Positions 36,939 through 44,214 of a DNA stretch of 64,000 nt are shown here, piece after piece. Origin of the DNA: Thermococcus peptonophilus (GTDB lineage: Archaea > Methanobacteriota_B > Thermococci > Thermococcales > Thermococcaceae). The translations under genes were made by a program, and so were the position numbers. Each line of letters opens with the position of its first letter. Position 1 is the first letter of the stretch. Below the pieces are notes generated by a model. It made no database searches and was not told the DNA's origin. It worked only from the letters and a program-made list of their open reading frames with translations. Where the stretch lies: positions 186,001 to 250,000 of the forward strand of contig NZ_CP014750.1 in the NCBI RefSeq assembly GCF_001592435.1, given 5' to 3'.

Positions 36939-38368
36939 GGGACTTTAGGGTCGTGACCCTCTACGAGTTCGAGAACAGGCCTCTTTCCGAGTTGAAGAGC
37001 CTAGGGCTTCAAGCGACTGAGCGGGAGATTATGAGGTTTACAGAAGCGGTGAACGCCCTTTACGGCGGCGACAGCCCTGTCTTTACCGTCACCTATGACC
37101 CGAGGAGGGACGAGTACCACCTAAAGACCCACGGAAGCGTTGGGTTCGCTTACTACTTCAGCGGTGATGAGGTTGTGCTCGTGCAGGTACTCCCAAAACC
37201 CTTCAGGTACGACCGAGAAGACGGCCGCTCCCTACTCTTCTTTCTTCAGCTCTTCAACATGTACTACCAAATGGGTCTCGAACCTAGCGAGATAAGGGAA
37301 ATAGTATCTGAATACGGCAGACAGAAGGCACTGGACGAAATTTTCAGGTACCTCTACGTCCTTATGTTATCTCGAGCACTGTCCCGGGGGCTTTACTACG
37401 AATACGGGGATCTCGAAGAGAGCTCCCAGACGATTCGGGGCAAGATTCTAGTAAACGAACTCGCCCGACGACCACCCTGGAAGGCAGATCTGCCGATAAG
37501 GTACTCCCTTCTTCTTGGGGACAACCCCCTAAACAGAATTCTAAAGGGGGCCCTTGAAGTCGCCGTGAAGTCCGCCCGCCTCAGCGAGACAAGGAAAGTT
37601 GGTGGAATTCTCCTCGACCTCTTTAAGGATGTTGACGACCCCAAAGCCGGGGACTTTGAAAAAGTGTCCTTCAACCACCTGAACGAGAGGTTCAGAACTG
37701 TCTTCAGGCTGGCAAGGGTGATGTACTTTGGGCTGACAACCGGAGGTTCGAGGAGGTTTCTCCCGGGGGTATTCATTAGGATGGACGAGCTTTTTGAGAC
37801 GCTCGTTTACAGAACGCTGAAGACCGTTCTCGGCAATGAGGCTGAGGTGAGATTCCAGGTTCAGCTGCCCCACGTCATAAAAAACGCTGGCGAAATCGAG
37901 GCCAGGTTTGGGGCGCTCTTCATGATGGGCAACCCGCTCCCAGATATAGTCGTGAGCACCAATGAGGGAACCTGCGTCGTTGAAGTGAAGTACAGGAACC
38001 TCTACGTGTACCACAGAGGAGAGAACAGGGCCCATAGAAAACTCGTGAGGAAGAGCGACGAGCTTTATCAGGCCTACACGTACTCCCGACTGGTCAGCGA
38101 GTACTGGGGGACCAGGGAGGTTCCCGTTCTTCTCATATACCCGAGGCTTGAAGGTATCTACAACCACTGGATTCCAAACCTCTTCAGCGCACGCCCAGAG
38201 GATACTTTCGAGTTCTTCGACGGAACTAGAGTTGGGGTCTTCGGGTATGAGCTTTCAATGATAGGGGACGAAATTCTGCTGAGGAAGAACTCGGTGGTCA
38301 TCGACGAGGACACCGCTGAAAACCTGAGGTCGTTCATCCTCGGCCTCTGCTCTTCGGGAGAGGTTTAA
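36935..38368 (+). CDS. McrC-type restriction nuclease subunit
   Basis: A 477-aa partner of the preceding AAA+ protein. The N-terminal 300 residues carry the McrBC system-specific fold (YEFENRPLSEL early, QLFNMYYQMGLEP, then ETIRGKILVNEL-like SSQTIRGKILVNELARR). The C-terminal domain is a PD-(D/E)xK nuclease with D337 in LPDIVVS and E350-x-K352 in VVEVKYR. By family it cuts DNA when the motor translocates from a modified site. ATGA overlap with the motor gene shows translational coupling. Confidence 0.9.
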   Translation: MRDFRVVTLYEFENRPLSELKSLGLQATEREIMRFTEAVNALYGGDSPVFTVTYDPRRDEYHLKTHGSVGFAYYFSGDEVVLVQVLPKPFRYDREDGRSLLFFLQLFNMYYQMGLEPSEIREIVSEYGRQKALDEIFRYLYVLMLSRALSRGLYYEYGDLEESSQTIRGKILVNELARRPPWKADLPIRYSLLLGDNPLNRILKGALEVAVKSARLSETRKVGGILLDLFKDVDDPKAGDFEKVSFNHLNERFRTVFRLARVMYFGLTTGGSRRFLPGVFIRMDELFETLVYRTLKTVLGNEAEVRFQVQLPHVIKNAGEIEARFGALFMMGNPLPDIVVSTNEGTCVVEVKYRNLYVYHRGENRAHRKLVRKSDELYQAYTYSRLVSEYWGTREVPVLLIYPRLEGIYNHWIPNLFSARPEDTFEFFDGTRVGVFGYELSMIGDEILLRKNSVVIDEDTAENLRSFILGLCSSGEV

Positions 38369-38401
38369 AAACCTGCTGACCAACTCCCGTCGGGTGAGAG
38401 A

Positions 38402-39205
38402 ATGTTCGTCGAGACACAGGAAGAAGTTCCCGAAATCAGAGAGCCGCTCCGGAGAGTCGGCATAACTAACCTAAGGACTGTCGCTAAGATAAACTGGAAG
38501 GGAAGGGAGTACACCTTCCTCCCGCTCATAGAGGTAACCATCGACGTGCCAGCGGAGAAGAAGGGCATCCACATGAGCAGGCTCGTGGAGAGCATAACCG
38601 AGGCTATGAGCGAAGCTGTCGAGGAAGAAGTTGCAAAAGTCCACAGCTCCCTAGAGGAGCTTGGAAAGTGCGTCATAGGGCGGCTCGAAGGAAAGCACCC
38701 GCACAAGAGGGCTGAGGTCTGGATCAAGACTCACCTCATCATCCCGAGGATCACTCCGGCCAGCAAAAAGACGAGCTACGAGCCCTACGACGTTGAGGTA
38801 GGCGTCATAAAGAACGAGGACGGCTCCTTCGAGAAGGTTCTGCGCGTCAGGGTGGTAGGGAACACGGCCTGCCCGCACGCCATGGCGAACAACAACGGCA
38901 AAACCCACATCCAGAGGGCCATCGGCGAGCTGGAGATAAGGGCACCCTTTGAGGAGGAAATCCCGCTCGAAGAGATGATAGACGTCGTCGAAAGCTCCTT
39001 CAGCCATCCGACTTACACTCTCCTGAAGACAGTGGACGAGAACGCCGTAGTTCAAGGAATGTACAGAAACCCGAAGTTCGTTGAGGACGTTGCCAGGGAG
39101 ATATTCGCAAAGGCGAAGAAGAAATTCAAAGGCAAAATCCACGTGAAGGTTATCAGCAACGAGAGCATTCACAAGCACGACGTCATAGCCGAGACGTGGA
39201 ACTGA
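38402..39205 (+). CDS. mptA: GTP cyclohydrolase MptA (FolE2 type)
   Basis: A metal-dependent enzyme of 267 aa that opens GTP to 7,8-dihydroneopterin 2',3'-cyclic phosphate, the first step of methanopterin-type pterin synthesis in archaea. Family landmarks are [42 protein letters not shown] with Cys and His ligands, and [18 protein letters not shown] 38402 follows GGTGAGAG. It ends in a T-rich terminator. Confidence 0.94.
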   Translation: MFVETQEEVPEIREPLRRVGITNLRTVAKINWKGREYTFLPLIEVTIDVPAEKKGIHMSRLVESITEAMSEAVEEEVAKVHSSLEELGKCVIGRLEGKHPHKRAEVWIKTHLIIPRITPASKKTSYEPYDVEVGVIKNEDGSFEKVLRVRVVGNTACPHAMANNNGKTHIQRAIGELEIRAPFEEEIPLEEMIDVVESSFSHPTYTLLKTVDENAVVQGMYRNPKFVEDVAREIFAKAKKKFKGKIHVKVISNESIHKHDVIAETWN

Positions 39206-39209
39206 AGTA

Positions 39210-39232
39210 CTTTTTGCCTCTTTATTTTTCAA
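39210..39232 (+). terminator. T-rich terminator after mptA
   Basis: TACTTTTTGCCTCTTTATTTTTC contains three T runs directly after the mptA stop. A further T-rich run readable on the minus strand (39232-39245) serves the convergent UPF0179 gene. Confidence 0.5.
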
Positions 39233-39260
39233 ATCAAAAAGATGTAAGAAAAGAGGTGCT

Positions 39261-39695
39261 TCAATTCTTCTTCCTCATGACCTTGGCTATCTTGTAGGTC
39301 TTGCCGTTGCACTCGACTTCTCCCGTTATTTCGATTATCTTCACGCTGTCTCCGTCAAAGAGCCCTTCCGGTCTGAAAAGGTCCCTTTTGTCCAGGTCGG
39401 GGCAGTCCTCGAGCTTCAGCGTTATCACTGACCCCACTACCGCCAGCCTGGGCTCTATTGCCACCTCTATGCTCGGCTCGACTACTTCCACTACCCTGAC
39501 CTTTCCCTCGTGCAGCGGGCAGGAGTGGGAAGGCATACTCCTTACCCTGAGAATCTTGTAGCGCCTTCCAGGTTCAAGGTTGCCGACACAAACGCCTGCG
39601 AGCTTGCAGGTCTTGCACGGCTCGGCCGGGCCGTAGAATATGAACTCAACTCCCGGTTTTGCGAGCTTTTCCCCAACTAACGTGATTATGGCCAC
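39261..39695 (-). CDS. UPF0179 family protein
   Basis: A 144-aa archaeal protein of unknown function that matches UPF0179. It has many cysteines: [10 protein letters not shown] near residue 30, SHSCPLHEG in the middle and LEDCPDL later, which look like a metal or Fe-S site. GTG 39695 is chosen because GGAGGTG is six bases upstream and because the family length is about 145; ORF extension to 39722 would overlap the previous gene's stop. It probably follows egsA on one transcript. Confidence 0.85.
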   Translation of the reverse strand: MAIITLVGEKLAKPGVEFIFYGPAEPCKTCKLAGVCVGNLEPGRRYKILRVRSMPSHSCPLHEGKVRVVEVVEPSIEVAIEPRLAVVGSVITLKLEDCPDLDKRDLFRPEGLFDGDSVKIIEITGEVECNGKTYKIAKVMRKKN

Positions 39696-39718
39696 TTTCA
39701 ACACCTCCTGATGGATGA

Positions 39719-40774
39719 TCATATAACTCCCGTGATTTTAGCGGCCTTTTCAGCGGCCTCCCGAGTTAAACCGTCCTTTCCGAGGATGGTGTAGCGCTCG
39801 GGCCTTATGGTGTGGGCTATGGTGAGCGCCTCGATTATAACCTCGGGATCAATCCCAAGTTCGTATGCGTTTGTAGGTGCGCCGACCCTCTTTAAGGTTT
39901 CCCTAACGCGCTCCCATTTCATACCGTGGAGGTATGCCATAATTATCGTCCCAACGCCCGTCTGCTCACCATGGAGGGCGGGCTTGTCGAGGAGCATGTC
40001 TAGGGCGTGGCTGAATAGGTGCTCTGCACCGCTTGCTGGTCTTGACGAGCCGGCTATACTCATGGCCACACCGGTGGAGATAAGCGCCTTGATGACCTTC
40101 CTGACGGACTCCTCGTTTCCGAGGCGGATTATATCGGCGTTCCTCATCACCATCTTGGCACTCATGAGTGAGAGGGATGCGGCGTACTCGCTGTAGTACT
40201 CACCTTTTATCCTGTGGGCAAGCTGCCAGTCCCTTACGGCGGTAAGGTTGCTTATCGTGTCGCCAACACCGGCCGCTAAATAGCGGTAGGGGGCCGTTTT
40301 AATAACCTTGACATCTGCAATGACGGCAACTGGTGGAACGGCCTTTACCGAGGTTTTTGAACCGAGATCCTTTATAGAGGCGTTTGCACTCGCTATGCCG
40401 TCGTGAGAAGCAGTTGTTGGAAAGCTTATAAAGGGAACGCCCGTTTTGAAAGAGGCGAGCTTGGCGACATCTATTATGCTCCCGCCGCCAACGGCTATCA
40501 CCCAGCTGATACCTTCATCCTTGATCTTTTCAATAGTCCTCCCGACTTCCTCCATCGTTGCACCCTTCCTGATGGTGAGGGAGCTAACGTCATACGCGGA
40601 TTTTATCGCATCTTCCACATCATTTCCAGCAATTTCCTTCGTTTTTGGGCCGTAGATAACGAGCGCCTTTCCAGTAAGGCCTATCCTCTTGGCAACGCTA
40701 ACAACTTCTCCAGTGAGGTTCTCGCCCAGCAGTACCTCCCTTGGGAGCTGCATGAGATGAATCCTTCTCTCCAT
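39719..40774 (-). CDS. egsA: sn-Glycerol-1-phosphate dehydrogenase
   Basis: An enzyme of 351 aa that reduces dihydroxyacetone phosphate to sn-glycerol-1-phosphate, the step that sets archaeal lipid stereochemistry. The NAD(P) site is [15 protein letters not shown] (about 92-106). [15 protein letters not shown] follows, and zinc ligands are expected from ASHDG, the [12 protein letters not shown] histidine and [13 protein letters not shown] 40774 is the first start; M8 ([11 protein letters not shown] follows) is an alternative. UPF0179 lies downstream with a 23-base gap. Confidence 0.94.
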   Translation of the reverse strand: MERRIHLMQLPREVLLGENLTGEVVSVAKRIGLTGKALVIYGPKTKEIAGNDVEDAIKSAYDVSSLTIRKGATMEEVGRTIEKIKDEGISWVIAVGGGSIIDVAKLASFKTGVPFISFPTTASHDGIASANASIKDLGSKTSVKAVPPVAVIADVKVIKTAPYRYLAAGVGDTISNLTAVRDWQLAHRIKGEYYSEYAASLSLMSAKMVMRNADIIRLGNEESVRKVIKALISTGVAMSIAGSSRPASGAEHLFSHALDMLLDKPALHGEQTGVGTIIMAYLHGMKWERVRETLKRVGAPTNAYELGIDPEVIIEALTIAHTIRPERYTILGKDGLTREAAEKAAKITGVI

Positions 40775-40842
40775 TTTTATCGCCGAAAAACTATTGGTGG
40801 GAAAAGCTTTAAGGCTATCGGAAAACTCCCTACGGTGGTCGA

Positions 40843-41652
40843 ATGGGAGTTGAGGAGTTTTTTTACAGGTATTTCGTGGAGCCGATAAAATACAACCAGG
40901 GCTACAACCCCGTTAATACTCTCGTCTACGCGATAATCCTTGGGGTAATGGTTCTTCTCCTCTACAAGATGCTTAAGAGGATGGGGATAAAAGTAGACGA
41001 GCGCTTTTTCCTTGCCCTGGTGCCCTACATAGTCCTCGGCCCTCTGATGAGGGCCATAACAGATAAGGGCCTGCTTCCGAGGACTTACCTGACGGTCAGC
41101 CCGGGCGGCTACTTCGTCATAGCGGCCTTTGCGATAGCTTCCCTCTTTGCGGTGTGGAGACATCTGGGCCCGGATGAGAGGCTCTACCCGATATACCGCG
41201 ACTTCGGCTGGGTGCTCGTGGGAGGGCTGGTTTTCATAATCATCATCAACTGGGGAAAGCTCTCTGCCAGGTGGGAGTACTTCAAGTACTTCATTCCGAG
41301 CCTTGCTGTCTCCGAGGCCTTTATCTGGGCTCTAGCAAAGAAGTTCAAACTGATAGCCGACAACAAAGTGCTGTTCTACACCCACTTCTACGACGCGACC
41401 ACGACCTTTGTTGGAATCCAGTTCTTCGGCTTCTGGGAGCAGCACGTCCTCGCAAGGACGCTCATAGACCTAACGGGCACACCTGCAGTAATGTATCTGG
41501 AAAAACTGCTGGTTTTGATTCCAGTCGTTTACATACTCGACCGGATGATGGAAGATGAAGACCCCGAACTGATAAATTTCGTCAAACTGGTAATATTCGT
41601 CCTCGGTTTTGGACCCGGGACGAGAAACCTGCTTATAACCTTACTGGGGTGA
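40843..41652 (+). CDS. DUF63 family membrane protein
   Basis: A 269-aa integral membrane protein with about seven hydrophobic segments. It matches archaeal DUF63: an N-terminal FFYRYFVEPI amphipathic stretch, the LVPYIVLGPLMRAITDKG loop, and HFYDATTTFVGIQFFGFWEQHV with conserved His/Asp/Thr in a membrane segment. Its function is unknown. It lies four bases before the phosphatase gene and forms an operon with it and the rhomboid gene. Confidence 0.85.
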   Translation: MGVEEFFYRYFVEPIKYNQGYNPVNTLVYAIILGVMVLLLYKMLKRMGIKVDERFFLALVPYIVLGPLMRAITDKGLLPRTYLTVSPGGYFVIAAFAIASLFAVWRHLGPDERLYPIYRDFGWVLVGGLVFIIIINWGKLSARWEYFKYFIPSLAVSEAFIWALAKKFKLIADNKVLFYTHFYDATTTFVGIQFFGFWEQHVLARTLIDLTGTPAVMYLEKLLVLIPVVYILDRMMEDEDPELINFVKLVIFVLGFGPGTRNLLITLLG

Positions 41653-41656
41653 TATT

Positions 41657-42427
41657 ATGGAGTTCAACTGGAGTGAGATAGCGCTGAATACCGCCAAGGA
41701 GCTTGAAGAGAAAATAATGCCGCTCTTTGGGACAAAAAAAGCCGGCGAGAACGTCGGTACTAACGTGAGCGGAGACGTGACAAAATACGTGGACAAGGTC
41801 GCCGAAGACCTCATACTCAAAAGGCTCGTCCCCCTTGGAGTGAACGTCGTCAGCGAAGAGGTCGGGACGGTTGACAACGGGAGCGACTACACAGTTGTCG
41901 TCGACCCTCTGGACGGCTCTTACAACTTCTCTGCTGGGATACCAATCTTCGCCTTCAGCATGGGAGTCTTCAAGGGGAAGAAACCGGTCTACGGAGCGAT
42001 CTACGAGTTCCTGCCAAAGAACTTCTATGAGGCAAAGCCCGGGAAAGGTGCGTACCTCAACGGAGAGAGGATGAGGGTGAACGAGCCAGAACCTGAAAAG
42101 GAAGCCCTGAGCTTCTACACCCGGGGAAGATGCCTCGGTCTCGTGAGGAAGGTGAAGAGAGTCCGCGTGCTCGGGGCGATAGCAGTGGAGCTTGCCTACG
42201 TCGCGAGGGGCTCCCTTGACGGAGTCTTTGACATTAGGAACTACGTTAGGCCGACGGACGTTGCAGCCGGAGTCCTCCTCGTGAGGGAAGCAGGTGGAAT
42301 AGTAACGGATGAGGGGGGAAGAGAGTTTAAAGTCAAGCTCAGCGCAGCGGAGAAGACCAACATAATAGCGGTCGCAAACGAGAGGCTCCTGAACACCATC
42401 CTGGAGGCGATGAAGGATGAGCCTTGA
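41657..42427 (+). CDS. Inositol monophosphatase / fructose-1,6-bisphosphatase family
   Basis: A metal-dependent phosphatase of 256 aa. Ligands are seen as E68 in VSEEVG, D83 and D86 in VVDPLDGSYNF, and a later Asp in YVRPTDVAAGVLLVREAGG. Archaeal members hydrolyse myo-inositol-1-phosphate and often fructose-1,6-bisphosphate; Thermococcales make di-myo-inositol phosphate as a heat-stress solute. The particular substrate is not resolved. ATG 41657 follows GGGGTGATATT. The rhomboid gene begins eleven bases before its stop. Confidence 0.9.
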   Translation: MEFNWSEIALNTAKELEEKIMPLFGTKKAGENVGTNVSGDVTKYVDKVAEDLILKRLVPLGVNVVSEEVGTVDNGSDYTVVVDPLDGSYNFSAGIPIFAFSMGVFKGKKPVYGAIYEFLPKNFYEAKPGKGAYLNGERMRVNEPEPEKEALSFYTRGRCLGLVRKVKRVRVLGAIAVELAYVARGSLDGVFDIRNYVRPTDVAAGVLLVREAGGIVTDEGGREFKVKLSAAEKTNIIAVANERLLNTILEAMKDEP

Positions 42428-43037
42428 GCGCTACTTCCACCGCTACGGGAGGGCAACCTTCACGCTCTTCCTAATCAACGTCGCCGTTTACGTAGTCGAG
42501 GCACTGTTGAGCGGCGGGAACTTTCTGAGCATAAAGGGCGGAGTTCTTGCCTTCCTCGGTCAGTGGAACTACGCGGTTCTCAACTACGGCTACTGGTGGC
42601 AGCTCTTCACGGCAATGTTCGTGCACGTCAACATAATCCATATCTTCTTCAATATGTACTTTCTCCTGACGATGGGGAGACAGCTTGAGAGGGTCCTCGG
42701 CCCGAAGAGGGTAGTACTGACATACATTGTCTCTGGGCTTGTCGGAAACGTCCTGACGCTCTTTCTCATGCCCCCAATGACCATCAGCGCGGGAGCCAGC
42801 GGTGCTCTCTTCGGAATAGTCGGAGCACTGATAACGATAAGCGGCGTCGTCGGTGGAAACATGCAGGGGGCCCTGATGAACGCCTTCTTCCTGTTCCTAA
42901 TAAACAGCGTCCTTCCTGGGGTCAATGCATACGCCCACCTTGGGGGCCTGCTGGCGGGCATCGCTATAGGCTACTACTACGGAAAGGTCATCAAGAGAAG
43001 GCTCACGTGGCAGTACGCGTACGGCGACTACTGGTGA
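42417..43037 (+). CDS. Rhomboid family intramembrane serine protease
   Basis: A 206-aa membrane protein with about six hydrophobic segments. The catalytic dyad is S128 in GASGALFG and H174 in NAYAHLGGLLAG. HVNIIHIFFNMYFL (about 70-83) carries the His and Asn that form the oxyanion hole. It cleaves transmembrane substrates within the membrane; the targets are unknown. ATG 42417 overlaps the end of the phosphatase gene, so translation is coupled. Confidence 0.93.
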   Translation: MSLERYFHRYGRATFTLFLINVAVYVVEALLSGGNFLSIKGGVLAFLGQWNYAVLNYGYWWQLFTAMFVHVNIIHIFFNMYFLLTMGRQLERVLGPKRVVLTYIVSGLVGNVLTLFLMPPMTISAGASGALFGIVGALITISGVVGGNMQGALMNAFFLFLINSVLPGVNAYAHLGGLLAGIAIGYYYGKVIKRRLTWQYAYGDYW

Positions 43038-43046
43038 TGCCGAAAG

Positions 43047-43056
43047 ATTTAAAAAT
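43047..43056 (+). promoter_or_regulatory. Promoter of tRNA-Met
   Basis: A GATTTAAAAATG TATA-type element is preceded by a CGAAA BRE-like segment, about 40 bases before the tRNA 5' end, as for other archaeal tRNA genes. Confidence 0.55.
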
Positions 43057-43092
43057 GCCCTCCTTGAGGTATATCCCGGGCGCTCGGGAAGT

Positions 43093-43200
43093 GCCGGGGT
43101 AGCTTAGCCTGGTCAGAGCGCTCGGCTCATAGGGCCGCTCCCCTTCGGGGGAGCCTGAGAAACCGAGAGGTCCGGGGTTCAAAGCCCCGCCCCGGCACCA
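43093..43200 (+). tRNA. tRNA-Met (CAT), elongator type, with 30-nt intron and encoded CCA
   Basis: The acceptor stem GCCGGGG pairs with CCCCGGC near the 3' end. The D arm is AGCTTAGCCTGGTCAGAGC, the anticodon stem is CTCGG/CCGAG, and the T arm is CCGGGGTTCAAAGCCCCG. The anticodon CAT is at 43128-43130. An intron at about 43132-43161 interrupts the loop one base 3' of the anticodon, the canonical 37/38 position. It folds into a GC-rich hairpin (CTCCCC-TTCG-GGGGAG), as expected for a bulge-helix-bulge substrate. CCA is encoded at 43198-43200. The G1-C72 start argues for elongator rather than initiator; tRNA-Ile with a modified CAT anticodon is less likely. Confidence 0.92.
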
Positions 43201-43203
43201 TTA

Positions 43204-43227
43204 CAAACTTCGCCTGCGCGAAGTTTG
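43204..43227. repeat. Hairpin A1: 10-bp stem, 4-base loop
   Basis: CAAACTTCGC (43204-43213) and its exact reverse complement (43218-43227) flank a CTGC loop. It begins three bases after the tRNA CCA. Its right arm (GAAGTTTGATCAA) resembles that of hairpin A2. Confidence 0.75.
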
Positions 43228-43324
43228 ATCAAGGTTCGTGGTTCTTCTTAGAATTGCTTCACTACAAGGATTCTCAGGATACTCAAGCTAAACATTAGTG
43301 AATTTCCCAATTTTAGCCTTCTAA

Positions 43325-43359
43325 AAGGAGTTTTCTCTCCTTGACGCCCTATGGGCGTC
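43325..43359. repeat. Adjacent hairpins: 6-bp and 7-bp stems (B1)
   Basis: AAGGAG/CTCCTT (43325-43330, 43337-43342) is immediately followed by GACGCCC/GGGCGTC (43343-43349, 43353-43359, loop TAT), so the two stems could stack. Confidence 0.65.
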
Positions 43360-43473
43360 CATTACAAAGCAAACTCGCAGATGAAAAGCCCACTAAAAGC
43401 AGAATTCACAACCCAAGACAGCATTCAAAAGGAAAATCCGCCCAAAACAACCCGTTAAACAAGAACCACAAAC

Positions 43474-43508
43474 TTTGATGAAACTTTGCCCAGCAAAGTT
43501 TCATCAAA
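43474..43508. repeat. Hairpin A2: 16-bp perfect stem, 3-base loop
   Basis: Arms 43474-43489 and 43493-43508 are exact reverse complements around the loop CCA. This is the longest perfect inverted repeat that I found in the window. An A run follows on the plus strand, so it is not a usual plus-strand terminator. Confidence 0.8.
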
Positions 43509-43591
43509 AAACGAATGTCCTTTTTGAATTGCCATGTTTTCTAGGATTCTCTCACTTCAATTGGCTGTTTTCGAGGGGTTTGCTCGCAATA

Positions 43592-43610
43592 TAACGCTCT
43601 TCGAGCGTTA
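43592..43610. repeat. Hairpin B2: 8-bp stem, 3-base loop
   Basis: TAACGCTC and GAGCGTTA flank TTC. It occupies the same relative place after A2 that B1 occupies after A1. Confidence 0.7.
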
Positions 43611-43752
43611 AAAAGAAGAAACCCACAGCTCTCCGCCCATTCATCAAGAAAGAGAATCCAACTGCATCAAGCCAACTCCAAGAAGACATTCAAGCTTTTG
43701 GTGGAGCTTTTTTCTAAAAGCTACTATCCCTAGACAGGATGCAGGATATTAA

Positions 43753-43778
43753 AGCAAATGCACTGATTGCTTTTTCCT
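43753..43778 (+). terminator. Hairpin with trailing T run
   Basis: AAAGCAA and TTGCTTT form a 7-bp stem around a nine-base loop and run into TTTTCC, giving a terminator-like shape on the plus strand. It would end any transcript that crosses the hairpin region. Confidence 0.4.
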
Positions 43779-43851
43779 TCCGAAGCCCTGCTCAGGTACC
43801 TCAACTATTTCTTGCGAAAACCTTTTCTAGAAAAGTGCGTATTCTGTTCCG

Positions 43852-44214
43852 ATGAAGATAATTAAAGTCCCATCCAAGGACAGCGTTGGGATTATACCCT
43901 ACGGTTCTCCTCCAGAGGTCGAGCTTGAGATACAAGTGAAGCAGCGAAAGGGCGAGCTTATTCTCTGGGTAACAAACCCGAACACCACGAAGGTCGAGAT
44001 AGACAACGAGGTGGAGCTTTACGAGTACATAGGCTACTGGCAGAAGCTTGACCCGGGGATCGTATTCCTGAGGAAGAGGATCGTACTCATACCGGGTGAG
44101 ACGATCGAGCAGAAGCTCCCCCTTGAGCTTCCTCCCGGCAGGTACAGGGTAGTCAAGCACGCCTACGTGAACGGGGCGAGAGTCAGGGTAGAGAAGGAAT
44201 TCACCGTCCGTTAG
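43852..44214 (+). CDS. Hypothetical beta-sandwich protein
   Basis: A 120-aa protein of unknown function. Alternating short strands (VELEIQVKQRKGELILWVTN, PGRYRVVKHAYV) and the ending VRVEKEFTV suggest an Ig-like or BsuPI-type beta sandwich. There is no signal peptide, so it is likely cytoplasmic. ATG 43852 is the first start; no strong ribosome binding site is seen. It follows the hairpin-rich region, and its last 14 bases overlap the convergent XPD-family gene. Confidence 0.6.
   Translation: MKIIKVPSKDSVGIIPYGSPPEVELEIQVKQRKGELILWVTNPNTTKVEIDNEVELYEYIGYWQKLDPGIVFLRKRIVLIPGETIEQKLPLELPPGRYRVVKHAYVNGARVRVEKEFTVR

Larger units (their letters stand above)
43201..43851. repeat. Gene-free AT-rich region with clustered hairpins and a duplicated layout
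   Basis: This stretch after tRNA-Met holds no convincing gene. It has at least six perfect inverted repeats with very short loops (listed separately). Two similar blocks can be seen: a hairpin centred at 43216, then GAATTGC 35 bases on, AGGATTCTC 16 bases later and a second hairpin at 43351; and a hairpin centred at 43491, GAATTGC again 35 bases on, AGGATTCTC 17 bases later and a second hairpin at 43601. In addition, AAGAACCAC left of the 43491 hairpin matches the reverse complement of GTGGTTCTT right of the 43216 hairpin. Candidates are a small non-autonomous element at the tRNA 3' end or structured RNAs. Confidence 0.6.

Noticed and set aside
37541-38167. Long antisense frame inside mcrC
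   Set aside because: mcrC has a clear nuclease motif and overlaps the motor gene in ATGA fashion; the antisense frame has no ribosome binding site or family.
34836-38368. McrBC pair as an ordinary ATPase plus hypothetical gene
   Set aside because: The EINRGN Walker B context, the ALRRRF arginine finger and the partner PD-(D/E)xK protein in ATGA overlap are specific to McrBC.
43201-43851. CRISPR array
   Set aside because: The inverted repeats differ in sequence and spacing. There are no identical direct repeats of 25-37 bases with regular spacers, and no cas genes nearby.
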